A stretch of DNA of 64,000 nucleotides from Ascidiaceihabitans sp. Lineage in GTDB: Bacteria > Pseudomonadota > Alphaproteobacteria > Rhodobacterales > Rhodobacteraceae. Below the pieces are notes generated by a model that was given only the letters and a program-made list of their open reading frames with translations, had not been told where the DNA came from and did not search any database. The stretch's first letter is position 1. Every line of letters starts with the position of its first letter. Location: the NCBI GenBank assembly GCA_028825475.1, contig JAPKAB010000002.1:62001-126000 (forward strand), read 5' to 3'. This document shows, piece by piece, positions 25,956 through 35,539 of this stretch. Made by a program: the position numbers and the translations under genes.

Positions 25956-27178
25956 AGTTTGTCATCCGCCACATCTGCAGCCACATCGCGCAATTTCATT
26001 CCCTCTTGCGGGGTCGAAAGTGCAGTGGTGATCAAACGCGCACCCTGAGGGATGAACGCCGAAGTCACGTATGACGTTTCGTTGTCTACATGAACCAATG
26101 TGGCAGGTACGATCTTCAAATTGCCCCCCTCGCTCTTTGAGGGAGTTAGTAACCACAGTTCTTTACCGCCGCGCAATGCGGTCGATGGAACCGCGTAGGT
26201 CGCGTCTGGCTGCGGTCCTTCGATAACAACATTAGCGAATGAGTTGATCAATGCGGGCGGGGCACCGGAGGCCAAAATACTGGTCCCAGTGGCACGAGCG
26301 CCCGTGATGTCAATTAATTCCACTGTTACAGTTAAGGTTCGGGTGCGTTGATCCAATGTTGGGGCAACACGCGTAACCTTTGCGTCCCATTCAAAGATCT
26401 GACCTGCAAAACGCACTGAGACAGTTGCTTGAGGTGAGGCACCTTCGAACAATCCAGGGATTAGGGCAGCGTCTGCTTCGCGCACAGGTACGTCAATTTC
26501 CATACGGTCTTCGGTGAAGATTTCAGCAATTGCTTGACCACCGTTTACGACTGACCCAATGTCCAAACTCTTGGACAACACCGCACCATCGAAAGGTGCC
26601 GTTACAATTTTACGCCCAAGGCTCACCTCAGCCACGTTTTGTGCAGCGATCAAACTGTTCAAGCTGGCGGACAATTCTTGTTGTGTGCTGCGCACTTGAT
26701 CAAGGGATGCTTGGCTGGCCGATCCACTACTACGCAATTTTTCTGTACGTTCTAGTAAGATTTGGTTGAGGTCTAGACGTGCACGCGTGCCGTCAATGTT
26801 GGCTTGAGTTTGTGTGAGCGTTGCACGTTCCGCGCTGTCATCCAACCGGACCAAGACTTCGCCCTGCTTAAACGCACCGCGGTCTGTGATCGCAGTGTGC
26901 AATTCAATCACTTGACCACCAACTTGGCTGGCTAAATTTGCTAATCGATGCGGTTGCATGAACCCTTCACCACGAATGGGTAGCGGCGAAGCAATGAGGA
27001 ATATCTCGGCAGTCTCTACTAAGGTTGTGGGGCGTTCAACCACGGTTGGTTCAACAACTTCGCGATTCTCACCAAGGTAACGAAATCCGGTGATCCCGCC
27101 AAAAATTACTGCAACTGCAACTGCAATCCAAAAAAATTCACGCAGGCCAACGCCCAAGTACCCAATAATCTTCTTCAT
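25952..27178 (-). CDS. RND periplasmic adaptor (HlyD/AcrA family)
   Basis: This 408-residue membrane-fusion protein links the RND pump to an outer-membrane channel. It has an N-terminal membrane anchor (GVGLREFFWIAVAVAVIFGGI), a lipoyl-like part, a coiled-coil hairpin (~120-185; RATLTQTQANIDGTRARLDL and SGSASQASLDQVRSTQQE) and a beta-barrel part. The start MKKIIGYLG follows GAGGAAC, preferred over a start 16 codons upstream. It overlaps the pump gene and is first in the transcript. Confidence 0.92.
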   Translation of the reverse strand: MKKIIGYLGVGLREFFWIAVAVAVIFGGITGFRYLGENREVVEPTVVERPTTLVETAEIFLIASPLPIRGEGFMQPHRLANLASQVGGQVIELHTAITDRGAFKQGEVLVRLDDSAERATLTQTQANIDGTRARLDLNQILLERTEKLRSSGSASQASLDQVRSTQQELSASLNSLIAAQNVAEVSLGRKIVTAPFDGAVLSKSLDIGSVVNGGQAIAEIFTEDRMEIDVPVREADAALIPGLFEGASPQATVSVRFAGQIFEWDAKVTRVAPTLDQRTRTLTVTVELIDITGARATGTSILASGAPPALINSFANVVIEGPQPDATYAVPSTALRGGKELWLLTPSKSEGGNLKIVPATLVHVDNETSYVTSAFIPQGARLITTALSTPQEGMKLRDVAADVADDKL

Positions 27179-27363
27179 TACGTTCCTCAAAAAAACTGCC
27201 TGCGCCCCGCCAATTCGAACAAGCATCTGAAATCAAACGCCTAACGGGTATAAGCGGCCCTTAACAGACTAATACGAGTGGCAACACTGTCTGGATCATT
27301 GGAGAAAGAATGACCGCGAATAAAGCCAGTAAACTGACGTTATTCGCGACATTATTGTTATCG

Positions 27364-27449
27364 TGGTACGGGCGGGGGGACTTGAACCCCCACGGCACAA
27401 AGGCCCACAGATTTTAAGTCTGCTATGTCTACCATTCCATCACGCCCGC
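27364..27449 (-). tRNA. tRNA-Leu (anticodon UAA)
   Basis: The minus strand folds as a class II (long variable arm) tRNA. The acceptor GCGGGCG pairs with CGCCCGT, with a terminal G-U, followed by discriminator A and an encoded CCA. The anticodon stem GCAGA/TCTGT holds the loop CTTAAAA, giving UAA. The variable arm (GGGCC-TTTGT-GCC region) and the T-arm GGGGGTTCAAGTCCCCC are clear. Confidence 0.95.
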
Positions 27450-27497
27450 ACAGACACGATGCCCTTTCTTTATTCAAAGCTTGCGCCAGCCTCAACC

Positions 27498-28052
27498 CTA
27501 GATATCTTCACCTTTGGGTCCAAGTGGGGCACCTTTTGCAATTAATGCGCGTTCAGACAGCCATGGGTTGTTCTTTAGCGCCTGTAACATCTGTATTCGG
27601 GCCTCTTTTAGGCGGCCCATTTGCATCAATGTTAGTGCACGCCCTGACTGTGCAGCGACGTGATTTGGCAACAGCGCCAAAGCGGCATCTAAATCAGCCA
27701 GTGCACCCACGTATTCACCGCGCAAGAATTGAACATAAGCGCGCTGGTTGAAACCTTCTGCATATTTCGGGCAGTATTCGACAAGTTTATCAAAATCACT
27801 ATACGCCCCGGCAAAATCATAGCCATCTCTGCGTTCGAGACCACGATCCAAAACTTCTTGAGCTTGGTTATTGGGGGCACGCAGCCACACCTGCCACATC
27901 CCACTCGTCACATCCTTTGCATCCGCAGCCGATGGCGCATCCTGCGCCACAGCAATCAGAGCGTCCAACTCAGTGGAGTAATCCCGAGGGTCAGGGCAGA
28001 CTTCAGCCCACACGGGACCAGACACGAGGGCAAGGGCAAACAAAATACGCAT
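27498..28052 (-). CDS. secreted TPR-repeat protein
   Basis: This 184-residue protein has a signal peptide (MRILFALALVSGPVWA, cleavage before EVCPDP) and three TPR-like helical repeats around 75-165 (DFAGAYSDFDKLVEYCPKYAEGFNQRAYV; GALADLDAALALLPNHVAAQSGRALTL; RLKEARIQMLQALKNNPWL). TPRs mediate protein contacts. It is probably periplasmic. It sits alone between the tRNA-Leu gene and the putR gene. The function is unknown. Confidence 0.82.
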   Translation of the reverse strand: MRILFALALVSGPVWAEVCPDPRDYSTELDALIAVAQDAPSAADAKDVTSGMWQVWLRAPNNQAQEVLDRGLERRDGYDFAGAYSDFDKLVEYCPKYAEGFNQRAYVQFLRGEYVGALADLDAALALLPNHVAAQSGRALTLMQMGRLKEARIQMLQALKNNPWLSERALIAKGAPLGPKGEDI

Positions 28053-28107
28053 GAATTAAAATTGGCGCATATCCCTTACAGGTCAAGAAACTTCTTAGTG
28101 TATGGTT

Positions 28108-28584
28108 TTAGGGCGCTTCTGCCAGCACGGTCTCTTTGACCGCTTCCATCGCGACATATGTCGAGGTTGATGCAATGTGGGGTAGGATCGAAATTGTCTC
28201 TCCCAAGAAGGCGCGATAACTAGCCATATTCGATGTGCGCACCTTTAACAGATAATCAAAATTACCAGCAATCATATGGGCTTGTTCAATTTCAGGTATC
28301 TTCACAACGGCTGCATTAAACGCCCGCAAAGCAGCATCACGTGTATCGCTCAGCTTAACCTCAACGAAGGCAACATGGTCCAACCCCAAACGGATCGGAT
28401 CAAGCATTGCACGATAACCCAAAATCACACCTGAACTTTCCAGCCTGCGTAAACGCGCCTGTGTCGGCGATTTGGATAGCCCAATGCGACTGGCCAATTC
28501 AGTCAGACTGATCCGACCATCCTTCGCAAGAACTTCAAGAATCGCTGTATCGAAACGATCTAATTCGGTGTGGTTAAAAATCAC
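28108..28584 (-). CDS. putR: Lrp/AsnC-family proline-utilisation regulator
   Basis: This 158-residue protein has an N-terminal helix-turn-helix (DRFDTAILEVLAKDGRISLTELASRIGLSKSPTQARLRRLE) and a C-terminal RAM ligand/oligomerisation domain. It diverges from putA across a ~105-bp spacer, as putR does in other alphaproteobacteria, where it activates putA when proline is present. putA here has no DNA-binding domain of its own, which fits the need for a separate regulator. Confidence 0.87.
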   Translation of the reverse strand: MIFNHTELDRFDTAILEVLAKDGRISLTELASRIGLSKSPTQARLRRLESSGVILGYRAMLDPIRLGLDHVAFVEVKLSDTRDAALRAFNAAVVKIPEIEQAHMIAGNFDYLLKVRTSNMASYRAFLGETISILPHIASTSTYVAMEAVKETVLAEAP

Positions 28585-28688
28585 GACAAATATCCAATTT
28601 CCATAACAAAAAACTCCACGAAGGTCGTACTTAAGTCCAATCGACTTCTATTTGTAGAATAAAGTGTGCGAAACGGAAAGGGAAATCC

Positions 28689-31600
28689 ATGTCACACAAC
28701 CTACTGCAGACGATTGACGAACACACTTACGGCGATCATGCTCCTGTGATTGAGCACTTAATTGAGCTGGCCAACCTTTCTAAGCAAGATCGTTCAGAAA
28801 TTGTTGCGAAAGCCGCAACTCTTGTTGGTCGGATCAGAAATGACGCGGCTCCCGGCTTGATGGAAGTGTTCCTTGCCGAATACGGCCTTTCCACTGACGA
28901 AGGCGTTGCCTTGATGTGTTTGGCTGAAGCGCTTTTACGCGTTCCCGATGCGGATACGATCGATGCATTGATTGAAGACAAAATTGCGCCATCTGACTGG
29001 GGTAAACATTTGGGCAAATCCGCTTCCTCGCTTGTTAACGCCTCGACTTGGGCTTTGATGCTGACGGGCCGTGTTTTGGACGACAACGCACCGGCCACTG
29101 CGGGCCACCTCCAATCCGCACTGAAGCGTTTGGGCGAACCTGTTATTCGTACTGCCGTTTCACGCGCGATGAAAGAAATGGGTCGTCAGTTCGTTTTGGG
29201 CGAAGACATCATTGCCGCCATGAAACGCGCTGCCAAGATGGAAGAAAAAGGATTCACCTACTCCTACGACATGCTGGGCGAAGCAGCCCGCACTGAAGCT
29301 GACGCAAAACGTTATCACCTTAGCTATTCGCGCGCGATTTCAGCTATTGCCACCGCATGTGTCCATGATGACGTTCAAAGTAATCCGGGCATTTCAGTTA
29401 AACTATCAGCACTCTATCCGCGCTATGAGCTGGCTAAACGTGAAGACGTGCTTCGCAATCTAACGCCACGCCTGCGCTCGTTGGCATTGCTCGCGAAATC
29501 AGCAGACATGGGTCTGAATGTCGACGCTGAAGAAGTAGACCGCCTAGGTCTATCCCTCGAAGTAATTGAACAAGTCATTTCAGAACCCGCTCTTGCTGGC
29601 TGGGATGGGTTTGGCGTTGTTGTCCAAGCTTACGGCCCACGCGCCGAAACCGCGATCCAAGCCTTGTATGACATGGCGAACAAATATGACCGCAAGTTCA
29701 TGGTGCGCTTGGTCAAAGGTGCCTACTGGGACACCGAAATCAAACAAGCCCAAGTTCTGGGCATGAAGCATTTTCCTGTCTTTACTCAAAAGGCACAGAC
29801 CGACGTTAGCTATATCGCAAATGCACGCAAACTTTTGGACATGACGGATCGCATCTACCCGCAATTCGCGACCCACAATGCCCATACAGTTGCAGCCATC
29901 TTGCATATGGCGACTGACCCAAAGACATTCGAATTTCAACGTCTGCACGGCATGGGCGAAGCTATGCACAAGATGGTCATGCAAGACAACGAAACGCGCT
30001 GCCGTATTTATGCTCCAGTTGGCGCGCACCGTGATCTGCTTGCCTATTTGGTTCGCCGTTTGTTGGAGAACGGGGCCAACTCTAGCTTTGTGAACCAAAT
30101 CGTGGACGAAGACGTGGCCCCGGAAGTTGTGGCCGCTGATCCGTTTGATACTGTCAGCGAAGTAGGTCACAATATCACAGTTGGCAGCGACCTATACCAA
30201 CCTGAGCGGATCAATTCCCTTGGTTTCGATCTAGCCCACGCTCCAACTTTGGCGCAAATCGATATCGCGCGCATGCCCTTCAAAACATCGAACTGGACAG
30301 CGCAGCCGCTGTTAAACGGCAAGGCAAACCCGGCAGATAGTGTCGATGTGACCAACCCTGCCAACCCAGATGATATTGTAGGGACTGCACAGTTTGCATC
30401 TTTTAAGGATGTCAAAACGGCCATTTCAAAAGCTAAACAATGGGATGCACCCGTAGCCGTACGCGCAGCTGTGTTGAACAAAGCCGCTGATCTGTACGAA
30501 GCCAACTTTGGCGAATTATTTGCACTGCTGACCCGTGAAGCAGGTAAAACCTTGCTAGATTGCGTTGCCGAATTGCGTGAAGCCGTGGATTTCCTGCGCT
30601 ACTATGCAGCACAAGCGACCGATGATGCACCTGCAGGCACAGCGATTTGTATCTCTCCGTGGAACTTTCCTCTCGCGATCTACTCCGGACAAATCGCGGC
30701 GGCTCTCGCGTCGGGCAACGCAGTCCTTGCCAAACCCGCTGAACAAACCAGCCTCATGGCGTACCGTGCAGCCCAGCTGTTGCATGAAGCAGGCGTCCCA
30801 AAACATGCCCTGCAGTTGCTACCAGGCGGCGGCGACATCGGCGGGGCGCTGACTGAAAACCCGAACCTGAACATCGTTGCGTTTACAGGATCAACCGGCA
30901 CAGCCCAACGCATCCGCCACAGCCTTGCGCAAAACGCACCGGCTACGCCATTCATTGCTGAAACAGGTGGTCTAAACGCGATGATCGTCGACAGCACTGC
31001 GCTTCCGGAGCAAGCTGTGGCCGCCATTGTGGAAAGCGCGTTTCAATCAGCAGGACAACGCTGTTCCGCCTTGCGCTGCCTGTATGTTCAAGAGGACATT
31101 GCGCCATCGTTCATCAAAATGCTGACAGGTGCCATGGATACTCTGGACGTTGGCCAACCATGGGACGTTTCAACTGATGTGGGGCCGGTCATCGACGAAC
31201 CAGCGCGCGCAAAAATTGCTGCTCACACTGAGGCCCACAAGGCGAACATCATCCACCAACTTCCGACTCCTCAAGCGGGCACATTTATAGCGCCAACCCT
31301 GATCAGAGTGTCTGGAATTGTAGAAATGAAAGAGGAAATTTTCGGCCCGATTCTACACTTGGTGACCTTCAAGTCCCAAGAACTGGATCAAATCATCAAT
31401 GACATCAATGACACCGGATACGGCCTAACATTCGGCCTTCACACTCGTATCGACGACCGCGTTCAGCACGTGTCTGATCGAATCAAGGCAGGCAACGTCT
31501 ACATCAATCGCAACCAAATCGGTGCCATTGTTGGAAGTCAGCCTTTCGGTGGAACTGGCCTATCAGGTACCGGCCCAAAAGCGGGTGGCCCCGATTACCT

Positions 31601-32084
31601 ATTACGCTTCCGTGCAGTTAAACCTGCCGGCGAAGCTGGGGAATGGCCCACCACACAAATTGAACTTCCTACAATCACGAATAAGCCGCAAATTATCTGT
31701 GAGCACACGTTGCCTGGCCCAACCGGCGAATCTAATCGTCTTACCAGCACGACACGCGCGCCCATCTTGTGCATGGGCCCAGGCGCGAATACTGCGAAGG
31801 CTCAGGCAGAGGCCATCAACAAACTCGGCGGACATGCCATCCAAGCCACAGGGAATATCGAACCCTCATTGCTGGCAGACGGCCCATCTTACGGTGGCAT
31901 ACTCTGGTGGGGCGATGCAAAAACAACCACAGCCATCGATACTGCATTGGCCAAACGCACTGGCGCAATCTTGCCGTTGATCACAGGGCAGCCCGATGTT
32001 GGACATGCACTAGAAGAACGCCACATCTGTATCGACACGACGGCATCTGGCGGCAACGCCGCATTGCTTGGCGAAGTGAGCTAA
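28689..32084 (+). CDS. putA: bifunctional proline dehydrogenase / P5C dehydrogenase PutA
   Basis: This 1131-residue enzyme oxidises proline to glutamate in two steps on the inner face of the membrane. The FAD-linked proline dehydrogenase barrel (~180-480) carries RLVKGAYWDTEIK and the PVGAHRDLLAYLVRRL segment. The NAD-linked P5C dehydrogenase (~520-980) has ETGG and catalytic Cys792 (GQRCSALR). A C-terminal ALDH-like extension (~1000-1131) follows. It lacks the N-terminal ribbon-helix-helix of E. coli PutA, so it is not a repressor. The ATG follows GGAAAGGGAA. Confidence 0.95.
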   Translation: MSHNLLQTIDEHTYGDHAPVIEHLIELANLSKQDRSEIVAKAATLVGRIRNDAAPGLMEVFLAEYGLSTDEGVALMCLAEALLRVPDADTIDALIEDKIAPSDWGKHLGKSASSLVNASTWALMLTGRVLDDNAPATAGHLQSALKRLGEPVIRTAVSRAMKEMGRQFVLGEDIIAAMKRAAKMEEKGFTYSYDMLGEAARTEADAKRYHLSYSRAISAIATACVHDDVQSNPGISVKLSALYPRYELAKREDVLRNLTPRLRSLALLAKSADMGLNVDAEEVDRLGLSLEVIEQVISEPALAGWDGFGVVVQAYGPRAETAIQALYDMANKYDRKFMVRLVKGAYWDTEIKQAQVLGMKHFPVFTQKAQTDVSYIANARKLLDMTDRIYPQFATHNAHTVAAILHMATDPKTFEFQRLHGMGEAMHKMVMQDNETRCRIYAPVGAHRDLLAYLVRRLLENGANSSFVNQIVDEDVAPEVVAADPFDTVSEVGHNITVGSDLYQPERINSLGFDLAHAPTLAQIDIARMPFKTSNWTAQPLLNGKANPADSVDVTNPANPDDIVGTAQFASFKDVKTAISKAKQWDAPVAVRAAVLNKAADLYEANFGELFALLTREAGKTLLDCVAELREAVDFLRYYAAQATDDAPAGTAICISPWNFPLAIYSGQIAAALASGNAVLAKPAEQTSLMAYRAAQLLHEAGVPKHALQLLPGGGDIGGALTENPNLNIVAFTGSTGTAQRIRHSLAQNAPATPFIAETGGLNAMIVDSTALPEQAVAAIVESAFQSAGQRCSALRCLYVQEDIAPSFIKMLTGAMDTLDVGQPWDVSTDVGPVIDEPARAKIAAHTEAHKANIIHQLPTPQAGTFIAPTLIRVSGIVEMKEEIFGPILHLVTFKSQELDQIINDINDTGYGLTFGLHTRIDDRVQHVSDRIKAGNVYINRNQIGAIVGSQPFGGTGLSGTGPKAGGPDYLLRFRAVKPAGEAGEWPTTQIELPTITNKPQIICEHTLPGPTGESNRLTSTTRAPILCMGPGANTAKAQAEAINKLGGHAIQATGNIEPSLLADGPSYGGILWWGDAKTTTAIDTALAKRTGAILPLITGQPDVGHALEERHICIDTTASGGNAALLGEVS

Positions 32085-32123
32085 CACCTTGACGACATCC
32101 CGCCAAAGTCTCAGTTTGGCGGG

Positions 32124-32858
32124 ATGTTACCTATTCGCGATCATAACCCATCAGGGCGCTTGCCCTTTGTCACCTACGCGCTCATGGCTGCGAATATTGG
32201 GATATTCCTTTGCTATGCTGGGGCCTTTTCCGACATTCCAAAAATCAATCATATTTACCTAGCTTGGGGGATGATCCCTCAGCGGATCAGCGCAGGCGAA
32301 GGGTATTATACTTTGTTTTCGTCAATGTTCTTACATGGTGGCTGGATGCACCTTGCTGGAAACATGCTGTTTCTCTGGATCTTTGGCGACAATATAGAGG
32401 ACGAGATGGGTCACATGCCCTACCTTGGGTTCTATATACTCACAGGTATTGCGGCAGGCCTCATCCATTACATCTCAGCACCTTACTCCGGCGTGCCGAC
32501 TGTAGGCGCATCTGGGGCAATCGCGGGCCTCATGGGTGGGTACCTCCTGCTCTATCCCAAAGCCAAAGTCGACATCCTGTTGATCCTCATTATCTTCTTC
32601 CGCATCTTCCCAATTCCAGCTTGGATTGTTCTGATGGTCTGGTTTGCTATGCAATTCGTTGGCGGGATTGGATCGAGCCCGGAAACAGGGGGGGTAGCCT
32701 ACTGGGCACACGCTGGGGGATTCATCGCGGGCCTCGTCTGCGCCATTCCAACATGGATCAAATGCGGTGGTACTAAATTCTGGCGCAACAACGACTATCA
32801 CCCACCCCATCCAGAAACCGTCTATTTAGACAGCCGCATCCCACGGGTAAAACGCTAA
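32124..32858 (+). CDS. rhomboid-family intramembrane serine protease
   Basis: This 244-residue membrane protein has about six transmembrane helices. The catalytic serine is in the GASGAIAG motif (S130) and the histidine in AHAGGF (H196). GNMLFLWIFGDNIEDEMG gives the upstream conserved Asn/Gly loop. Rhomboids cut substrates within membrane helices. It follows putA by 39 bp and may be read with it, although function need not be linked. Substrates are unknown. Confidence 0.88.
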   Translation: MLPIRDHNPSGRLPFVTYALMAANIGIFLCYAGAFSDIPKINHIYLAWGMIPQRISAGEGYYTLFSSMFLHGGWMHLAGNMLFLWIFGDNIEDEMGHMPYLGFYILTGIAAGLIHYISAPYSGVPTVGASGAIAGLMGGYLLLYPKAKVDILLILIIFFRIFPIPAWIVLMVWFAMQFVGGIGSSPETGGVAYWAHAGGFIAGLVCAIPTWIKCGGTKFWRNNDYHPPHPETVYLDSRIPRVKR

Positions 32859-32939
32859 CCACAGCGAACAACCAGCTTCATCTTACCAACTAAACTCCGG
32901 GTGAGACGCGCATCGCGCGGCGGGGGCGGCGCCCCAAAC

Positions 32940-32969
32940 AAAAAAGGCCCCGCAAAACGCGAGGCCCCT
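32940..32969 (-). terminator. intrinsic terminator after suhB
   Basis: On the minus strand the suhB coding end is followed by a GC-rich hairpin (AGGGGCCTCGCG, loop TTTT, then CGGGGCCT) and a run of six Ts. That is a good rho-independent signal. On the plus strand the A-run precedes the stem, so it terminates suhB, not the rhomboid gene. Confidence 0.75.
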
Positions 32970-32989
32970 AAAAATCTCTATATCAGCAC

Positions 32990-33775
32990 TTACTGGCGCA
33001 CAATTTTCGCCAACTGCTCAAACAATGGCTCGTTAGCGCAGATGATTTCGCCGTCTTCCACAATGTTACCATTAGGGTTCAAAGGTTCAACCAAACCACC
33101 CGCTTCACGAACGATCAACGAACCAGCCGCGATATCCCATGATTGCAAGCGACGCTCCCAGTACCCGTCAAAGCGACCAGCAGCGACATATGCCAAATCA
33201 AGCGATGCAGCACCCCAACGGCGAACACCAGCAACGACTGGCATCAAGCGGGCCAATTCACGCAATGTTAGCGGTAGGTCTGAGCGACCAGCGAACGGTA
33301 GACCGGTTGAGAAAACAGACTCGATCAACTTATGACGGCCAGACACGCGCATGCGTGTGTCATTCATCCAAGCGCCTGCACCTTTTTCAGCAACGAACAT
33401 CTCGTCTTTTGCTGGGTCAAATACAACGCCTGCAACGATTTGGCCTTTGTGCTCTAACGCAATAGAAACGGCCCAGTGTGGAAGGCCGTGCAAAAAGTTC
33501 GTGGTGCCATCAAGTGGGTCAACAATCCAACGACGTGTAGGATCGGCCCCTTCTTCTCCACCGCCTTCTTCGGCTAACCAGCCGTAAGTTGGGCGCGCGC
33601 CCATCAATTCGTCTTTGATCACCTTTTCAGCAGCAATATCCGCCTTGGAAACAAAGTCACCTGCACCCTTTGATGAAACCTGTAGGTTTTCAACTTCGCG
33701 GAAGTCTTTGACCAAGGAACGGCCGGCCTTACGGGCGGCTTTAATCATGATATTGAGGTTCGCGCTGCCGATCAT
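32990..33775 (-). CDS. suhB: inositol monophosphatase family protein (SuhB)
   Basis: This 261-residue Mg-dependent phosphatase has the FIG/IMPase motifs: LAEEGG, WIVDPLDGTTNFLHG (metal site) and WDIAAGSLIVREAGG. It hydrolyses inositol-1-phosphate or related sugar phosphates. SuhB also affects rRNA transcription in E. coli. It is monocistronic with an intrinsic terminator 20 bp downstream. Confidence 0.93.
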   Translation of the reverse strand: MIGSANLNIMIKAARKAGRSLVKDFREVENLQVSSKGAGDFVSKADIAAEKVIKDELMGARPTYGWLAEEGGGEEGADPTRRWIVDPLDGTTNFLHGLPHWAVSIALEHKGQIVAGVVFDPAKDEMFVAEKGAGAWMNDTRMRVSGRHKLIESVFSTGLPFAGRSDLPLTLRELARLMPVVAGVRRWGAASLDLAYVAAGRFDGYWERRLQSWDIAAGSLIVREAGGLVEPLNPNGNIVEDGEIICANEPLFEQLAKIVRQ

Positions 33776-33968
33776 GGCGGGTACTCCAGTGAGGATTAAG
33801 CCCGCGCTATACGCCCTACATTGGCACTTGCCAAGAGGGAAGCGCGGTGAACCCCACCTGAAATAGCGTCCTGTGGAAGCTCTTTAGATCAGCAGCATCA
33901 CTGGGATAGATAAATTCAGCTTTTAATCTGCCTTTACATTGCAGGCGTCGTCACGTCGTATCGCCGCC

Positions 33969-34556
33969 ATGAGTGCATCATTTCCCCTTATCCTCTTCGT
34001 TTTAGTCGGGTTGTTTTCGCCCGGGCCAAACGTCGTGATGCTAACGGCCTCTGGTGCGCGGTTTGGCTTTCGCGCGACACTGCCACATCTGCTGGGTGTC
34101 CCTATCGGAACAGGTCTGTTGGGCGCGATCAGTGGGCTAGGTTTGGGGACTATTCTACTCGCTGCACCAACCTTGAAGTTCACATTTCAAATCATCGCCG
34201 CACTATGGATTTTATGGCTGGCCTTTCGTACAGCCCAAGCAGGACGTGCAGCTAAGTCGGAAGACCGTGGGCGTCCGTTCCGATTTCACGAAGCGATCTT
34301 ATTTCAAGCGATCAATCCAAAGGTTTGGGCCATAGCACTTGCCGCGTCCGCAGGCTTTGGCATCGGCCTTTCTACATCGCTTGAAGCATTCAGATTGTTC
34401 ATTGCATTCAGCACCATCAATTTGGCCGTTTGCCTGTTTTGGACCAGCATTGGGCATATGCTATCGTCGACCCTCAACGATCCAAAGGTTTGGCGCATTT
34501 TCATGACAACAATGGCCGCTCTCATGGCGGCCACAGTGGTTATGATATTCGTCTAA
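33969..34556 (+). CDS. LysE-family translocator
   Basis: This 195-residue membrane protein has about six hydrophobic segments and the LysE/RhtB-type motif FSPGPNVVMLTASGARFGFRA at its start. FQAINPKVWAIAL lies in the middle. Family members export amino acids or derivatives. The ATG at 33969 (MSASFPLIL) is used rather than one 10 codons upstream. It overlaps the metR stop by 4 bp tail to tail. The amino acid exported is unknown. Confidence 0.9.
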   Translation: MSASFPLILFVLVGLFSPGPNVVMLTASGARFGFRATLPHLLGVPIGTGLLGAISGLGLGTILLAAPTLKFTFQIIAALWILWLAFRTAQAGRAAKSEDRGRPFRFHEAILFQAINPKVWAIALAASAGFGIGLSTSLEAFRLFIAFSTINLAVCLFWTSIGHMLSSTLNDPKVWRIFMTTMAALMAATVVMIFV

Positions 34557-35458
34557 GCATCCTGCAGTTTGCGCGCCTCAACTCGGGCTAATTCAATCAA
34601 GCGCTGCATATACGGCTTGTCGCGTTCTTCGCTGCGGATCGCGGCGTAGAGGCGACGGGTTAGCCCATTCTTGGTCAAAGGCCGCGTCACATAGTCAGAG
34701 CTGTATTTAACCTCGCGCACGACCCAATCTGGCAGCACCGAAACACCCCGATTGGAAGCGACCAATAGCAAAATAACTGCCGTGAGCTCCGCTTGACGGA
34801 CTGCTGCGGGCTCTACCTTAGCTGGGATCAAAAGTTGGCTAAAAATATCTAATCGAGACCGTTCAACCGGGTAAGTTATGAGTGTCTCCCCCCGAAAGTC
34901 TGCAGCCTCAATATACTCTTTTTGGGCCAGCGGATGATCCTTGGATGCAACAAAGACCGGCGCATAATCAAATAGCTCGATAAACTCGACCCCTGCAATG
35001 TCTTCGGGGTCCGACGACACAACCAGATCAACCTCTTCTTTCATCAAAGCGGGCAACGCGTCAAAAGCGAGGCCGGGCCGAATATCGACATCTACGTCCG
35101 CCCAATCCCGGCGAAAGTGTTCCAAAACTGGAAACAACCATTCAAAACACGCATGGCACTCAATTGCGATATGCATGCGTCCAGAATGACCATCACGCAA
35201 ACCGGTGAATTCAGCCACCGTTGCTTCGATTTGCGGCAGAACCTGTTCTGCCAATCGCAGCAAGCGTGTCCCAGCAGCCGATAGTTTCAGCGGTTTTGAG
35301 CGGCGCACGAACAGTTCAACCCCTGCCTGATCCTCAAGTCCCTTCACCTGATGGCTCAGCGCACTTTGTGTAGTGTTCAGCAGATCAGCTGCCTTTGCCA
35401 GCCCACCCGCTTCATGGATTGCTTTGATCGTGCGGAGGTGGCGAAACTCTATGTGCAT
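34553..35458 (-). CDS. metR: LysR-type regulator MetR
   Basis: This 301-residue LysR protein has an N-terminal winged helix-turn-helix (FRHLRTIKAIHEAGGLAKAADLLNTTQSALSHQVKGLE) and a substrate domain with IAIECHACFEWLFPVLE and TYPVERSRLDIF. These match MetR, which is co-activated by homocysteine. It diverges from metF, and a MetR box lies between them. The start at 35458 is preferred because a start at 35500 would place the operator inside the gene. Confidence 0.92.
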   Translation of the reverse strand: MHIEFRHLRTIKAIHEAGGLAKAADLLNTTQSALSHQVKGLEDQAGVELFVRRSKPLKLSAAGTRLLRLAEQVLPQIEATVAEFTGLRDGHSGRMHIAIECHACFEWLFPVLEHFRRDWADVDVDIRPGLAFDALPALMKEEVDLVVSSDPEDIAGVEFIELFDYAPVFVASKDHPLAQKEYIEAADFRGETLITYPVERSRLDIFSQLLIPAKVEPAAVRQAELTAVILLLVASNRGVSVLPDWVVREVKYSSDYVTRPLTKNGLTRRLYAAIRSEERDKPYMQRLIELARVEARKLQDA

Positions 35459-35486
35459 ATGAAACTCATAATTATCTTGAATGTTA

Positions 35487-35499
35487 TGAATTTGTTTCA
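35487..35499. promoter_or_regulatory. MetR operator between metR and metF
   Basis: TGAATTTGTTTCA is a perfect TGAA-N5-TTCA palindrome, the known MetR box, in the 81-bp metR/metF spacer. A weaker TGAA half-site lies at 35460-35463, next to metR. This should drive metF activation and metR autoregulation. Confidence 0.8.
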
Positions 35500-35539
35500 T
35501 GTTTTGATTTCTGCGACAAGGGCAAAAAAGGAGAGACCA